Shown: one piece after another, positions 17,153-25,091 of the stretch
Numbering within the stretch: the first letter of the stretch is position 1
Layout of the letters: every line of letters starts with the position of its first letter
Source of the DNA: an uncultured Verrucomicrobiota bacterium
GTDB lineage: Bacteria; Verrucomicrobiota; Kiritimatiellia; Kiritimatiellales; Tichowtungiaceae
Assembly: GCA_903826865.1 (NCBI GenBank)
Contig: CAIKGD010000042.1
Span: forward strand, 33,102-97,101
DNA length: 64,000 nucleotides
Direction: 5' to 3'
Made by a program: the position numbers and the translations under genes
Notes under the pieces: generated by a model
Seen by the model: only the letters and a program-made list of their open reading frames with translations
What the model was told of the DNA's origin: nothing
Databases searched by the model: none

Positions 17153-18582
17153 AAATTCTTTTAGTCAGGCCCCATCTCTATCTGACCATTGCTAAACGGT
17201 TTCACGCCTTTCTCCGGCTGGAGCCGCTGGATCTCGAACTGACAGCGGCAGGCGTGCCGGCCGGTCATGAAGTTCATATCCTGGATTTAACGCTGGAACG
17301 TAATCCGGTCCGGGCTTTTGACAAAAAAATTGCATCCTTTTCTCCCGATCTGCTCGGCTTTGGCGGTTATTCCAGTCAGGCGCAACATGTGAAGCAACTC
17401 GCCATGCGGGCCAAGGCCGCCCTCCCGGATATCCTCATCGTGGCCGGCGGAGTGCATGCCACCATTGCGCCGGAGGATTTCAAACAGTCAGAAAGTTTTG
17501 ATGCAGTGATTCGCGGGGACGGGGTTTCGGCCATGGAACAGCTGGTTAATACGCTGGCGTCAGGTGAACCGCTGCCGGAATCGGAATATATTATTCCAAT
17601 CCGCTCCGAAAATTTTGATGCATTGACGGCCGCCCCGCCGCCCTGTCTGAATGAACGCTGTCTGAAAACACGTCCGCGCCGTGATCTGATTAATCCGGAA
17701 AACTACTTTTGTGTTTGCGGCGGCGCGCGCGGCGAAAGGCTTAAAACACTCTTTCCGCCCGTTGCCAGTATGCGTACCAGTGTGGGCTGTCCGCACCGGT
17801 GCAGCTTTTGCGTAGTTCATTTTCTGGCCAATGGAAAATATCTGCAACGCGCACCGGAAGAGGTGGTAGATGAAATCGAATCGCTGGAACAGGAACATAT
17901 CTACTTTGTGGATGATGAAATGTTCATCAATCCTAAGCGGGCGCAGGCGATTGCCGAACTGCTGCTGTCACGCGGCGTGAAGAAAAAATATATCAGCTGG
18001 GCACGCAGCGATACCATTTGCGCCGATCCGGAGGTTTTTAAGCTTTGGAAACAGGCCGGTCTCGAAACGCTTTATGTCGGTTTGGAATCACTGGAAGAAA
18101 ACTATCTGCAGGATTACAACAAAGGGGTTTCGCCCTCCGTCAACCGCCGGGCCGTGGAGGTACTGCGCGAGCTGGATATCGGTTTGCATGCGGCGTTCAT
18201 CGTAAACCCGGATTTTGCCGCGCAGGATTTTATCAATCTGCGTAAAAGCATGAATTTTGCCGCTCCGGCTGAAATCACCTTTACCGTGCTTTCACCATCG
18301 CCGGGAACCGCTATGTTTGAGGAGAATAAAGACCGGTTTATCTGCGACGATCCGTATCTTTTTTATGACTGCATGCACACGCTGCTGCCCACCCGCCTGC
18401 CACTCAATCAGTTTTACCGTTATTTTTCTCTGCTGTATCTTTTCGCGTTCCGCCAGAACCCCTGGCGGGCGAAAAAGATAAAAGTTCCGCTGAGAGATTT
18501 GCTGCGGCTGATAGCCGGGGGGTGCCGCTGCGGCTGGACCTTGCGTCATATTTATAAAGATTATGACCGCAGGCTTTGGTAA
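17149..18582 (+). CDS. B12-binding-type radical SAM protein (third of three)
   Basis: A 477-residue protein that starts MKILLVRPHLYL. An N-terminal cobalamin-type Rossmann domain reaches about residue 140 (SPDLLGFGGYSSQAQHVKQL, ILIVAGGVHATIAPEDF). An insert with several Cys residues at about 165-205 precedes the radical SAM core, whose motif is GCPHRCSFC (Cys214, Cys218, Cys221). HIYFVDDEMFINPKRA and LETLYVGLESLEE are conserved barrel strands. A Cys-x-Cys (GGCRCG) stands near the C-terminus. The gene is coupled by ATGA to the acyltransferase upstream and followed 42 bp later by an ACP. The substrate is unknown. Confidence 0.86.
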   Translation: MKILLVRPHLYLTIAKRFHAFLRLEPLDLELTAAGVPAGHEVHILDLTLERNPVRAFDKKIASFSPDLLGFGGYSSQAQHVKQLAMRAKAALPDILIVAGGVHATIAPEDFKQSESFDAVIRGDGVSAMEQLVNTLASGEPLPESEYIIPIRSENFDALTAAPPPCLNERCLKTRPRRDLINPENYFCVCGGARGERLKTLFPPVASMRTSVGCPHRCSFCVVHFLANGKYLQRAPEEVVDEIESLEQEHIYFVDDEMFINPKRAQAIAELLLSRGVKKKYISWARSDTICADPEVFKLWKQAGLETLYVGLESLEENYLQDYNKGVSPSVNRRAVEVLRELDIGLHAAFIVNPDFAAQDFINLRKSMNFAAPAEITFTVLSPSPGTAMFEENKDRFICDDPYLFYDCMHTLLPTRLPLNQFYRYFSLLYLFAFRQNPWRAKKIKVPLRDLLRLIAGGCRCGWTLRHIYKDYDRRLW

Positions 18583-18624
18583 GGTTCCTCCCATTGATTA
18601 CGGATTTTAGAAAAGGAGTTCATT

Positions 18625-18909
18625 ATGTCAGAAGCGAATAAAGAGGCCAAACTGGCCGAAATCAGAGAAAAGCTTAAGCGGCTGCTGGTCGAGCAGCTTT
18701 CGCTGGAGGATGTTGCGCCGGCGGACATCACTGATGATGGCGAGCTGTTCGGCGACGGACTGGGGCTTGATTCACTGGATGCCGTTGAAATTGTGGTGCT
18801 GCTGCAGCGCAACTTCGGCCTCGAAGTGAAGGATATGGAACAAAGCCGTGAAATATTCCGCACCGTGAATTCACTGGCTGAATACGTCTACAGCAAAACC
18901 TGCGTCTAA
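18625..18909 (+). CDS. Acyl carrier protein (second)
   Basis: A 94-residue ACP with the motif GLGLDSLDAVEIVVLL (phosphopantetheine Ser50). AAAAGGAG stands before the ATG. The N-terminal helix is longer than in the other two ACPs here. It lies directly upstream of the second ketosynthase pair, suggesting that each condensing module has its own carrier. The next gene starts 12 bp later. Confidence 0.92.
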   Translation: MSEANKEAKLAEIREKLKRLLVEQLSLEDVAPADITDDGELFGDGLGLDSLDAVEIVVLLQRNFGLEVKDMEQSREIFRTVNSLAEYVYSKTCV

Positions 18910-18921
18910 GCCCGGTCTGCT

Positions 18922-20100
18922 ATGAATTCCGGCCCCATTTTAATAACAGGGATGGGCGTTATTTCAGCGGCCGGCACGGGGCTGGAGGCGTCGCTCCGGT
19001 CAATGGCCGCCGGTGAGCGTAATGTCGGGCCGCTGACGTTGTTTGAGTCGCCGGTTAAACTGCCGGTCTTCGAGGTGCGCGGGCTTCCTCCCCGTCAAAC
19101 GCCGGGCCGCATGCGGACGATGGATTTACTGGAGCCGGCTCTGAATGAAGCCCTCGCGGCGGCACACCTGTCCAGCAGTTCAGGTTTACGGATTGGTGTG
19201 GCACTCGGCACGACCGTTGCCTGTCAGCTTAACGATCTCGACTTCTATTCCACCTGGCGGGAAAAACATTCCGCTCCGCTCGCTTCGGTGGATGGTTATC
19301 TGAACGGGAATCTGGCTGAAGCCGTTGCCGCACGGCTCGGCGCCGGCGGGCCGGCGCTGGTGGTGGTCAATGCCTGCTCATCCGGAACCGACGCCATCAG
19401 CGCGGCGATGAGCTGGCTGAAGGCCGGACTGTGCGATCTGGCCATTGCCGGCGGCGCGGACGAACTGAACCGTATTCCACTGGCCGGATTTAAAGCGCTG
19501 GGTGTTGCCAGCGATGAACCTTGTGCGCCGTTCGATGCCGACCGCAAAGGACTTAATCTCGGCGAAGGTGCCGGTGTACTGGTTCTCGAAACAGCCGCCG
19601 GCGCGGCGCGGCGCGGCGTACAGTCGCCGTTGCGGGTCTGCGGCTACGGCTCGTCGAGCGATGCCTATCACCTGACCGCACCGCATCCGGAAGGCGAGGG
19701 ACTGATTCGTGCTGTTAATGCGGCGCTGCAGCAGGCCGGCATCCAGCCTTCGGATATTGCGTTTGTCAACGCGCACGGAACATCTACGCCCGACAACGAC
19801 AAAGTGGAAGGCCGTGTTTTGCAGAAAATTTTCGGGCAGGGTATCAAGGTGCTTTCCACCAAAGGCTATACCGGCCATACGCTGGGTGCGGCAGGCGGCA
19901 TCGAAGCGGTGTTTACCGCCGCAGGACTTTCCAATGGCTGGATACCGGGCAGCGCCGGTTTCCAAACTCTGGACGCGGAGATCGGATTTTGTCCAACTCT
20001 TGGAAATACAAAAATTTCCGGACATTATGCGCTTTCCACTTCGCTCGCTTTCGGCGGAAATAATACGGCGCTGGTCATCGGTCTGGAGGAACCGGCATGA
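18922..20100 (+). CDS. Beta-ketoacyl-ACP synthase, Cys-active subunit (second pair)
   Basis: A 392-residue FabF-type ketosynthase with Cys152 in NACSSGTD, His in NAHGTSTPDND and His in GHTLGAAGG. GLNLGEGAGVLVLE is also typical. It should elongate the chain by condensation with malonyl-ACP. It is coupled by ATGA to a Cys-less ketosynthase-like gene, repeating the arrangement at 10,150-11,948. Having two KS pairs in one locus matches aryl-polyene clusters, where separate KS units start and extend the chain. Confidence 0.92.
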   Translation: MNSGPILITGMGVISAAGTGLEASLRSMAAGERNVGPLTLFESPVKLPVFEVRGLPPRQTPGRMRTMDLLEPALNEALAAAHLSSSSGLRIGVALGTTVACQLNDLDFYSTWREKHSAPLASVDGYLNGNLAEAVAARLGAGGPALVVVNACSSGTDAISAAMSWLKAGLCDLAIAGGADELNRIPLAGFKALGVASDEPCAPFDADRKGLNLGEGAGVLVLETAAGAARRGVQSPLRVCGYGSSSDAYHLTAPHPEGEGLIRAVNAALQQAGIQPSDIAFVNAHGTSTPDNDKVEGRVLQKIFGQGIKVLSTKGYTGHTLGAAGGIEAVFTAAGLSNGWIPGSAGFQTLDAEIGFCPTLGNTKISGHYALSTSLAFGGNNTALVIGLEEPA

Positions 20101-21116
20101 AAATTTGCGGAACCGGAACCGTTTGTGCGCACGGACGCGGAATGGCTGCGCTGGAATCGGTCCTGACGTCCGGTGCAGTTCCTCCGTCGCAGATTGCCGT
20201 TCCGTTCCGGGATGTTCCGTTTCCGGTTTATGCAGTGGCTCCGGAGATACTGAAAGACCGTACGGTCCTGGGTGAAATGCGCCGTGCCGACCGGTTTTCG
20301 AAAATGGCGACACTGGCCGCTTATGACGCAATGGCGGAGAGTGGCGCAACCCTCGAAAACCCTGAACGGGTGGGAATTATTTTCGCTACTGCTTTCGGCC
20401 CGCACAACACAACCTTCAGTTTTCTCGACGACATTCTGAATTACGGTGATGCCGGGGTCTCACCGACCATTTTTTCAAATTCGGTTCACAACGCGGCGGT
20501 TTCGTATATTTCACACACGCTGAAAATCAAAGGGCCGACCTGGACGATTACCAGTTTTCACGATCCGTTTCAGCAGGCGCTTTTGCTGGCGCAGGTCTGG
20601 CTGGACGAGGGACGTTGCGATCAGGTACTGGTCGGTGCCGGTGACGAATGCGGCATGGTGCTGAACTATGTCTGTTCGCAGAAGCTGGCAATTGCCGAAA
20701 CCGCCGCTCAGATGCGTCCGTTTTTTAATACCGCCGGTCCGGCGGTTATTCCGGGCGAATTGTCCGTATTTTTTCTGCTTTCACGCGACACAAGCGGAGG
20801 CGTTCAGATTATCCTCCGGCAGAAGGATTTACCTGCACCGGACTTGCTGATAGTTGATTTTGAGAGTCGGCAGCTCGATCTGCGTTCGGCGCAGATTCCA
20901 ACCGGCTGCTGGTCGCATCTGATTGGAGCGACTCCGGTTTCAACCGCCTTCAGTTGCGCTGTTGCCGGCTTGATGCTTCAGCGGCAGAAAGTGTACTGTG
21001 CCGGAAATCTGCTGAACGGATACGGCGGAATAAACAGTGATTTTTTGTCCGTCCGGTTGCAGCGGATCGAATGCAACGGAAAAATCGGTTTGTATAAATT
21101 GGAGGAGGCGGTATGA
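20097..21116 (+). CDS. Ketosynthase-like chain-length-factor homologue, Cys-less
   Basis: A 339-residue ketosynthase-fold protein. VGIIFATAFGPHNTTFSFLDDIL and FSNSVHNAAVSYISHTLKIKGPTWT match the N-terminal KS core. At the nucleophile site the sequence is TSFHDPFQQA, with Phe about 144 in place of Cys. The catalytic histidine motifs of the C-terminal half are not recognisable; GGINSDFLSVRL ends the fold. It is interpreted as the non-catalytic partner of the ketosynthase immediately upstream. Loss of Cys alone does not make it a pseudogene, since this subunit type is Cys-less in related loci. Confidence 0.75.
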   Translation: MKICGTGTVCAHGRGMAALESVLTSGAVPPSQIAVPFRDVPFPVYAVAPEILKDRTVLGEMRRADRFSKMATLAAYDAMAESGATLENPERVGIIFATAFGPHNTTFSFLDDILNYGDAGVSPTIFSNSVHNAAVSYISHTLKIKGPTWTITSFHDPFQQALLLAQVWLDEGRCDQVLVGAGDECGMVLNYVCSQKLAIAETAAQMRPFFNTAGPAVIPGELSVFFLLSRDTSGGVQIILRQKDLPAPDLLIVDFESRQLDLRSAQIPTGCWSHLIGATPVSTAFSCAVAGLMLQRQKVYCAGNLLNGYGGINSDFLSVRLQRIECNGKIGLYKLEEAV

Positions 21117-21670
21117 AAAAATATATGTCGTTTGGATTGGCGATGTTGTTTGCGGCGCTGTTTGTGACTGTGGCACAGGCGGAAGTGGTCAGCGGAAAAT
21201 CCTATTATACCCGGGTCAATATCTGGTACCAGGTACCGGAAAGAATTTTCTCAACCAATTATCACGTCGGTTCCATTCTGCCGGCCGGTTCGCTGATCAA
21301 AGCGGTTAAAGTCGGCAAGGATTATATTCTGTTCAGCGACGAGAAAGGGATCACCTACAAGATCACTTACATGGCGCAACACAGCACCGGCACGATGGCC
21401 TCTTTTTTAGCAGCCACTTTTTCGGAAGAGAATATTCTGGCGGGCGAGGAATACAAAAAACTCTCTGAAATGGAGAAGGGAAATATTTCCAAGGGGATTA
21501 TTGCAGAAGGCATGAGTAAACCTGCTGTGCTTATGGCGTATGGTTATCCGCCATCCCACCGTACTCAGTCAACGGATATGAATGCCTGGACCTACTGGGA
21601 AAACCGTTTTGTAACAAAGCTCGTCACCTTCAGTCCTGACAGCGGCTTGGTGACACAGATTTCACGATAA
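21113..21670 (+). CDS. Exported BamE/SmpA-like small protein
   Basis: A 185-residue protein with a signal peptide ending near AQA. The C-terminal part, GMSKPAVLMAYGYPPSHRT followed by WTYWENRFVTKLVTF, has the pattern of the BamE/SmpA fold: a GM(S/T)xxxVxxxxGxP strand-turn and a W-x-Y-containing strand. The N-terminal part (residues 25-95) is SH3-like in appearance (SGKSYYTRVNIWYQVP, GSLIKAVKVGKDYILFSDEKG), which is only a suggestion. It is embedded between a ketosynthase-like gene (4-bp overlap) and an ACP (14 bp). It may help place the product or its carrier at the envelope. Confidence 0.6.
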   Translation: MKKYMSFGLAMLFAALFVTVAQAEVVSGKSYYTRVNIWYQVPERIFSTNYHVGSILPAGSLIKAVKVGKDYILFSDEKGITYKITYMAQHSTGTMASFLAATFSEENILAGEEYKKLSEMEKGNISKGIIAEGMSKPAVLMAYGYPPSHRTQSTDMNAWTYWENRFVTKLVTFSPDSGLVTQISR

Positions 21671-21684
21671 AGGACTTCCAGATA

Positions 21685-21933
21685 ATGACCAATCAATCCG
21701 TACAACAACAGCTGGTGCAACGGGTCGCGAGTATTCTTTCTGTTAATTCTGACGTTGTGGATGCAAAGGCCCCGCTGCATACGCTCGGGCTGGACTCGAT
21801 GCGGCTGGTTGAAATTCTGGTGTTCGTTGAAAAGCAGTTCGGGATAGACCTGATGGATTCCAATCTTACGCGTGAAAACATCTATACCATCGAAGCACTC
21901 GCCCGTACGGTTGAGGGTAGAAAAAAAACGTGA
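21685..21933 (+). CDS. Acyl carrier protein (third)
   Basis: An 82-residue ACP with LGLDSMRLVEILVFVEKQFG (Ser38). Its motif has Met after the Ser, unlike the DSLD of the other two ACPs, which suggests a different partner. The stop overlaps the GTG of the HxxxD acyltransferase gene, so a dedicated carrier-to-acceptor transfer step is plausible. Confidence 0.9.
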   Translation: MTNQSVQQQLVQRVASILSVNSDVVDAKAPLHTLGLDSMRLVEILVFVEKQFGIDLMDSNLTRENIYTIEALARTVEGRKKT

Positions 21934-23240
21934 GCCGTTTTCGTTATCTCAACGGAATTGACTGGGTCATTACCGGTCTGGGCCGCTCCCTGCACCGGAC
22001 GACCGGTTGCGGGAACTGGTCGCAGCTTGTGCTGGAACTGGATGGAAAACTGGATTTCGAGGCCTTCCGTTCTGCTGTGCAGCGTTACGCATCCGCTTTT
22101 CCTGTTTTGCATGGACGGGCTGTTCGCGGCTGGCAGTTGGCACCTGTCTGGAAAATGCCGGTCCATAGACAACCGGCTTATGTCCCTGTTGAACGACATA
22201 TTTTTCCGGATGATGTTTCTTTAAATATCATTATTGAACAGCTCGGACGATGTGTAGCGGTTGCGCCGGGAACTCCCGGCCGTTACATCGGATTTAACGT
22301 GTTTTACACAGCGCAGAAAACCTTTCTGGCTTTCCGGTTTGATCACCGCCTTTTTGATGCCCGCGGAGCCGAACTTTTCATACAAGGACTATTACGTTAT
22401 TTCAGCGACGGAACAGCGGAACCGCCTCCTCTTTCTTACGTTTCGCCGGAAAAACCGCAGTTACGTCCATGGGTAAAAAAGTTTGTGTCAGGCCGGCATG
22501 TTGTCCGCATGCTTCACCATCAGCGGCATACAGCGGCCCCATTTCATCTTGATGCCGGTTTGCCGGCCGATTCATATTTCCGGTTCACCCTGATTCCGCT
22601 CAGTAAACCGGAGTCGGATGAGCTGACCAGCCGCGCCTATGAGCAGGCGGGCTATCTCATGCTGACACCGTGGCTGGCGGCCCGCATGACGGATGCGCTG
22701 GGTAAAGTGCTTGAGGCACCGGGACGTTCGCTTGGCGGATACGTCATTCCCTGTTCGGCCGACCTGCGGGCCGATTCAGCGGAAAAAATGTTTTTTAATC
22801 ATGTTGCCTTTATCTGCCTGTGCCGCCCGGCAGGGGAAGGTACAGCTGAGGAATGGCCGCAGCGGTTTGCCCGGCAGTTTTTTGAACAGGTGCGGATGGA
22901 TATGCCGCGGCATTTTGAGAATGCCTGGAAACTGGCCCGCATCACACCGGCAGCATTGTTTGGTAAACTGCTGGGCGGTTCGCTGAAAAGCTTTGCCGGA
23001 ACTTTCAGTATGGCCAGTGTCGGCGACGGCCTTTCGGTCATTCAGTCTGTTGCGGGACTTTCCGTGAAGAACGCCTTTCATATGCCGCTGGTTCCGCCGG
23101 CACCGGGACTGGGATTTTTTGCCAATACATTTGCCGGCAGATTGAATTTCTGCCTCACGTCTTACAGCCGGCTGCTGAGTGATGAAGAACATACTGAACT
23201 GGCCGAATTGCTGAAACGCGAGCTGTTGAGTCAAACTTGA
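21930..23240 (+). CDS. Condensation-domain-like HxxxD acyltransferase
   Basis: A 436-residue protein starting at GTG 21930. The motif DHRLFDARGAELF contains the catalytic His139-x3-Asp143 of the condensation/chloramphenicol-acetyltransferase superfamily, which also includes wax-ester synthases and PapA enzymes. VIPCSADLRADSAEKMFFNHVAFI and GLGFFANTFAGRLNFCLTSY correspond to the second-half motifs. It would transfer an acyl group from a thioester, probably the ACP encoded immediately upstream, to an alcohol or amine. This could be the step that joins the polyene to its anchor. It ends the operon: a hairpin overlaps its stop codon. Confidence 0.78.
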   Translation: MSRFRYLNGIDWVITGLGRSLHRTTGCGNWSQLVLELDGKLDFEAFRSAVQRYASAFPVLHGRAVRGWQLAPVWKMPVHRQPAYVPVERHIFPDDVSLNIIIEQLGRCVAVAPGTPGRYIGFNVFYTAQKTFLAFRFDHRLFDARGAELFIQGLLRYFSDGTAEPPPLSYVSPEKPQLRPWVKKFVSGRHVVRMLHHQRHTAAPFHLDAGLPADSYFRFTLIPLSKPESDELTSRAYEQAGYLMLTPWLAARMTDALGKVLEAPGRSLGGYVIPCSADLRADSAEKMFFNHVAFICLCRPAGEGTAEEWPQRFARQFFEQVRMDMPRHFENAWKLARITPAALFGKLLGGSLKSFAGTFSMASVGDGLSVIQSVAGLSVKNAFHMPLVPPAPGLGFFANTFAGRLNFCLTSYSRLLSDEEHTELAELLKRELLSQT

Positions 23241-23280
23241 CGGCCGGGGCAGGGCCGTCATTATGTTTTCTTCTTGTTTT
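23239..23280 (+). terminator. Rho-independent-type terminator of the biosynthetic operon
   Basis: A perfect 7-bp stem (GACGGCC at 23239-23245 with GGCCGTC at 23253-23259) starts in the stop codon of the acyltransferase gene and is followed by a T-rich stretch to about 23280. The T-run is interrupted, so termination strength is uncertain. Confidence 0.6.
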
Positions 23281-23354
23281 GAAAAGGCTTCGTTCTCAGA
23301 ATGTTCTCGAAATTCTGGTCGTCGCATCCGTAAAAATTCATGGGAGGATACAGT

Positions 23355-23843
23355 ATGAAAAATGTGTGGTTGATGCTGACAGTCGCGCTGGCACTGGTTG
23401 CCGGTATTCAAACCGTCTCTGCTGAAGAACCGGCACCCCTGTCGCCCGGTATGCTCAGTTTCTTTAATCCCGCTCAGGTTCCGGCGGAAAATTATGATGT
23501 GGGCGGGCTGCGTCTGGGCGTTTTGTACGGCAAGTGCAGAAATCTGACCGGGCTGGATGTCGGTTGTGTCAATCAGGCAGCCGGCAATGAAACCGGACTG
23601 GCAGTTGGTCTGGTGAATTATGTCGAAAAGGATTTTACCGGGCTGCAGATCGGGGCCGTGAATATCGCTTACCGGGTGCACGCGCTGCAAATCGGTCTTT
23701 TCAATGGTGCCGACGATGTTGCCGGTATCCAGATCGGGCTGATAAATAATACCCGTATTATGCGGGGCTTTCAGGTCGGCCTGATTAATGTGATTCAAAA
23801 TAACGATCTTTCGTTTATGCCGGTCTTTAACTGCTTTTTCTAA
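23355..23843 (+). CDS. LA_2272-type surface repeat protein
   Basis: A 162-residue exported protein. The ATG at 23355 has GGGAGGA six bases upstream; an in-frame ATG at 23340 is less well placed. After a signal peptide ending near VSA, the protein consists of short repeats of the form G-x-Q-x-G-x-x-N, such as TGLQIGAVNIAYRV, HALQIGLFNGADD, AGIQIGLINNTR and RGFQVGLINVIQ. It ends FMPVFNCFF. This matches the LA_2272 family of repeat proteins, probably beta-rich and surface- or outer-membrane-associated. No function is established. It opens a set of envelope genes ending with lpoB. Confidence 0.75.
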   Translation: MKNVWLMLTVALALVAGIQTVSAEEPAPLSPGMLSFFNPAQVPAENYDVGGLRLGVLYGKCRNLTGLDVGCVNQAAGNETGLAVGLVNYVEKDFTGLQIGAVNIAYRVHALQIGLFNGADDVAGIQIGLINNTRIMRGFQVGLINVIQNNDLSFMPVFNCFF

Positions 23844-23858
23844 ACACAAAGGAGCCTC

Positions 23859-25085
23859 ATGAACACCAAAAGAAATCTCATTGCTGCTGTTTGCCTGACG
23901 GGTGCTGTTGTATTTGCTCAAAATGCCGCAACCGTTTCTCAGCCTGTTGATTCCGCCGAACTGCAGGCCTTCAAAAATCAGGTTCAGGCCGCCAATCCCG
24001 ATATGAAGGTTGTTTCGGTTAATGCTGTTCGCGAAGCCACGCTGGTATCCGTGCCGAATCCGAAAATCGCCATCTTTGTCAAAAACCAAACCAAGGTCGC
24101 CGGAATGGACGATATGGTTGACGGCGTTCGCGACCGCATTTCAGCTGAGCTGGCCGGAGCCGGGATGATTGTGCTGGATCAGGCCGAGATCGCCTCCGGC
24201 TTTAACCGTTTTAAAGTGACTACGGCGGAAGAGCGCGCCGGACTGATTGATGGCGTTTTTACCGGCGGTTCGACCGTGCGCGTTGCCCAGATGCTGGGTG
24301 CGGACTATGTCATGGTGGCTTCCATTATTTCGGCTGACCGTGCGGCACTTATGGTGAGCGGCAGGCAGATGATGAGCTTTACGCTTCGTATGACGGTTAA
24401 AGTTAATGAAGCGGTGCAGGGTTCGTCAGTTTATGGCGATAACTGGACACGCAAGTATCCGGTAACAGCGGAAAATGCTGCCGGTACCGACGCCAGCGTC
24501 TATTACAACGATCTGCTGGATGACTGGGCGAAAGAGACCGGAGAAAAAATAGCTGAAAAATCAAAAACCTGGCGGCGCGTTGAAGCGGCTCCGGTTCAGC
24601 TGGTGAGCTTTTCGGCCAGCACAACCATTGACGAACTGATTAAGGGGCTTGAATCGGGCGTGCGCGCTCCGAATGAACTGCTCGACGAAATGCGCCGCAT
24701 CGTCGGTGGTGCCACGGTGCAAATTGACGGAGCAACGGCCGGATCTTCCCCGGGAACTTTTCAGGTTGCTCCGGGAATGCATCAGTTGCGCATCTCGCGT
24801 CAATGGATGAAGGACTGGCAGCAGACGGTCAACATCCAGAACGGAAGTAATTTCAGAGTTGCGCTGGAACTTTCCGATGCCGGTTTACAGCGCTTCCACT
24901 CGTTGGAAAAAATGAGAGCGCAAATTGCCAGGGACTACGCTGACGCGATGGCGCTCAAAGGGGTGAAAGTCAATTTTGACACGGCTGCATGGCGCGATGT
25001 CTCCATCGGCAACAAAGGCAGCGAGATCAATCTGGAGAAAAAAGAAATCCAGCAGCAGGGTTTAATCAACGCTGCCGGACAGTAA
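23859..25085 (+). CDS. Exported CsgG/LpoB-like protein with PEGA domain
   Basis: A 408-residue protein with a signal peptide (ends near VFA). Residues about 60-235 resemble the CsgG/LpoB fold: NPKIAIFVKNQTKVAG, then DRISAELAGAGMIVLDQAEIASGF, then RVAQMLGADYVMVASIISADR. Residues about 280-345 look like a PEGA domain (ATVQIDGATAGSSPGTFQVAPGMHQLRISRQ), often found in wall- or surface-facing proteins. The next genes encode a COG3014-like lipoprotein, YcfL and LpoB, so a role in peptidoglycan synthase activation or envelope assembly is reasonable. A curli-type secretion role cannot be excluded. Confidence 0.65.
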   Translation: MNTKRNLIAAVCLTGAVVFAQNAATVSQPVDSAELQAFKNQVQAANPDMKVVSVNAVREATLVSVPNPKIAIFVKNQTKVAGMDDMVDGVRDRISAELAGAGMIVLDQAEIASGFNRFKVTTAEERAGLIDGVFTGGSTVRVAQMLGADYVMVASIISADRAALMVSGRQMMSFTLRMTVKVNEAVQGSSVYGDNWTRKYPVTAENAAGTDASVYYNDLLDDWAKETGEKIAEKSKTWRRVEAAPVQLVSFSASTTIDELIKGLESGVRAPNELLDEMRRIVGGATVQIDGATAGSSPGTFQVAPGMHQLRISRQWMKDWQQTVNIQNGSNFRVALELSDAGLQRFHSLEKMRAQIARDYADAMALKGVKVNFDTAAWRDVSIGNKGSEINLEKKEIQQQGLINAAGQ

Positions 25086-25091
25086 TCACCC

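Noticed and set aside
22776..24089. A 437-codon minus-strand open frame
   Set aside because: It lies opposite the condensation-like and LA_2272 genes and crosses their terminator; its composition is that of an antisense shadow and it matches no family.
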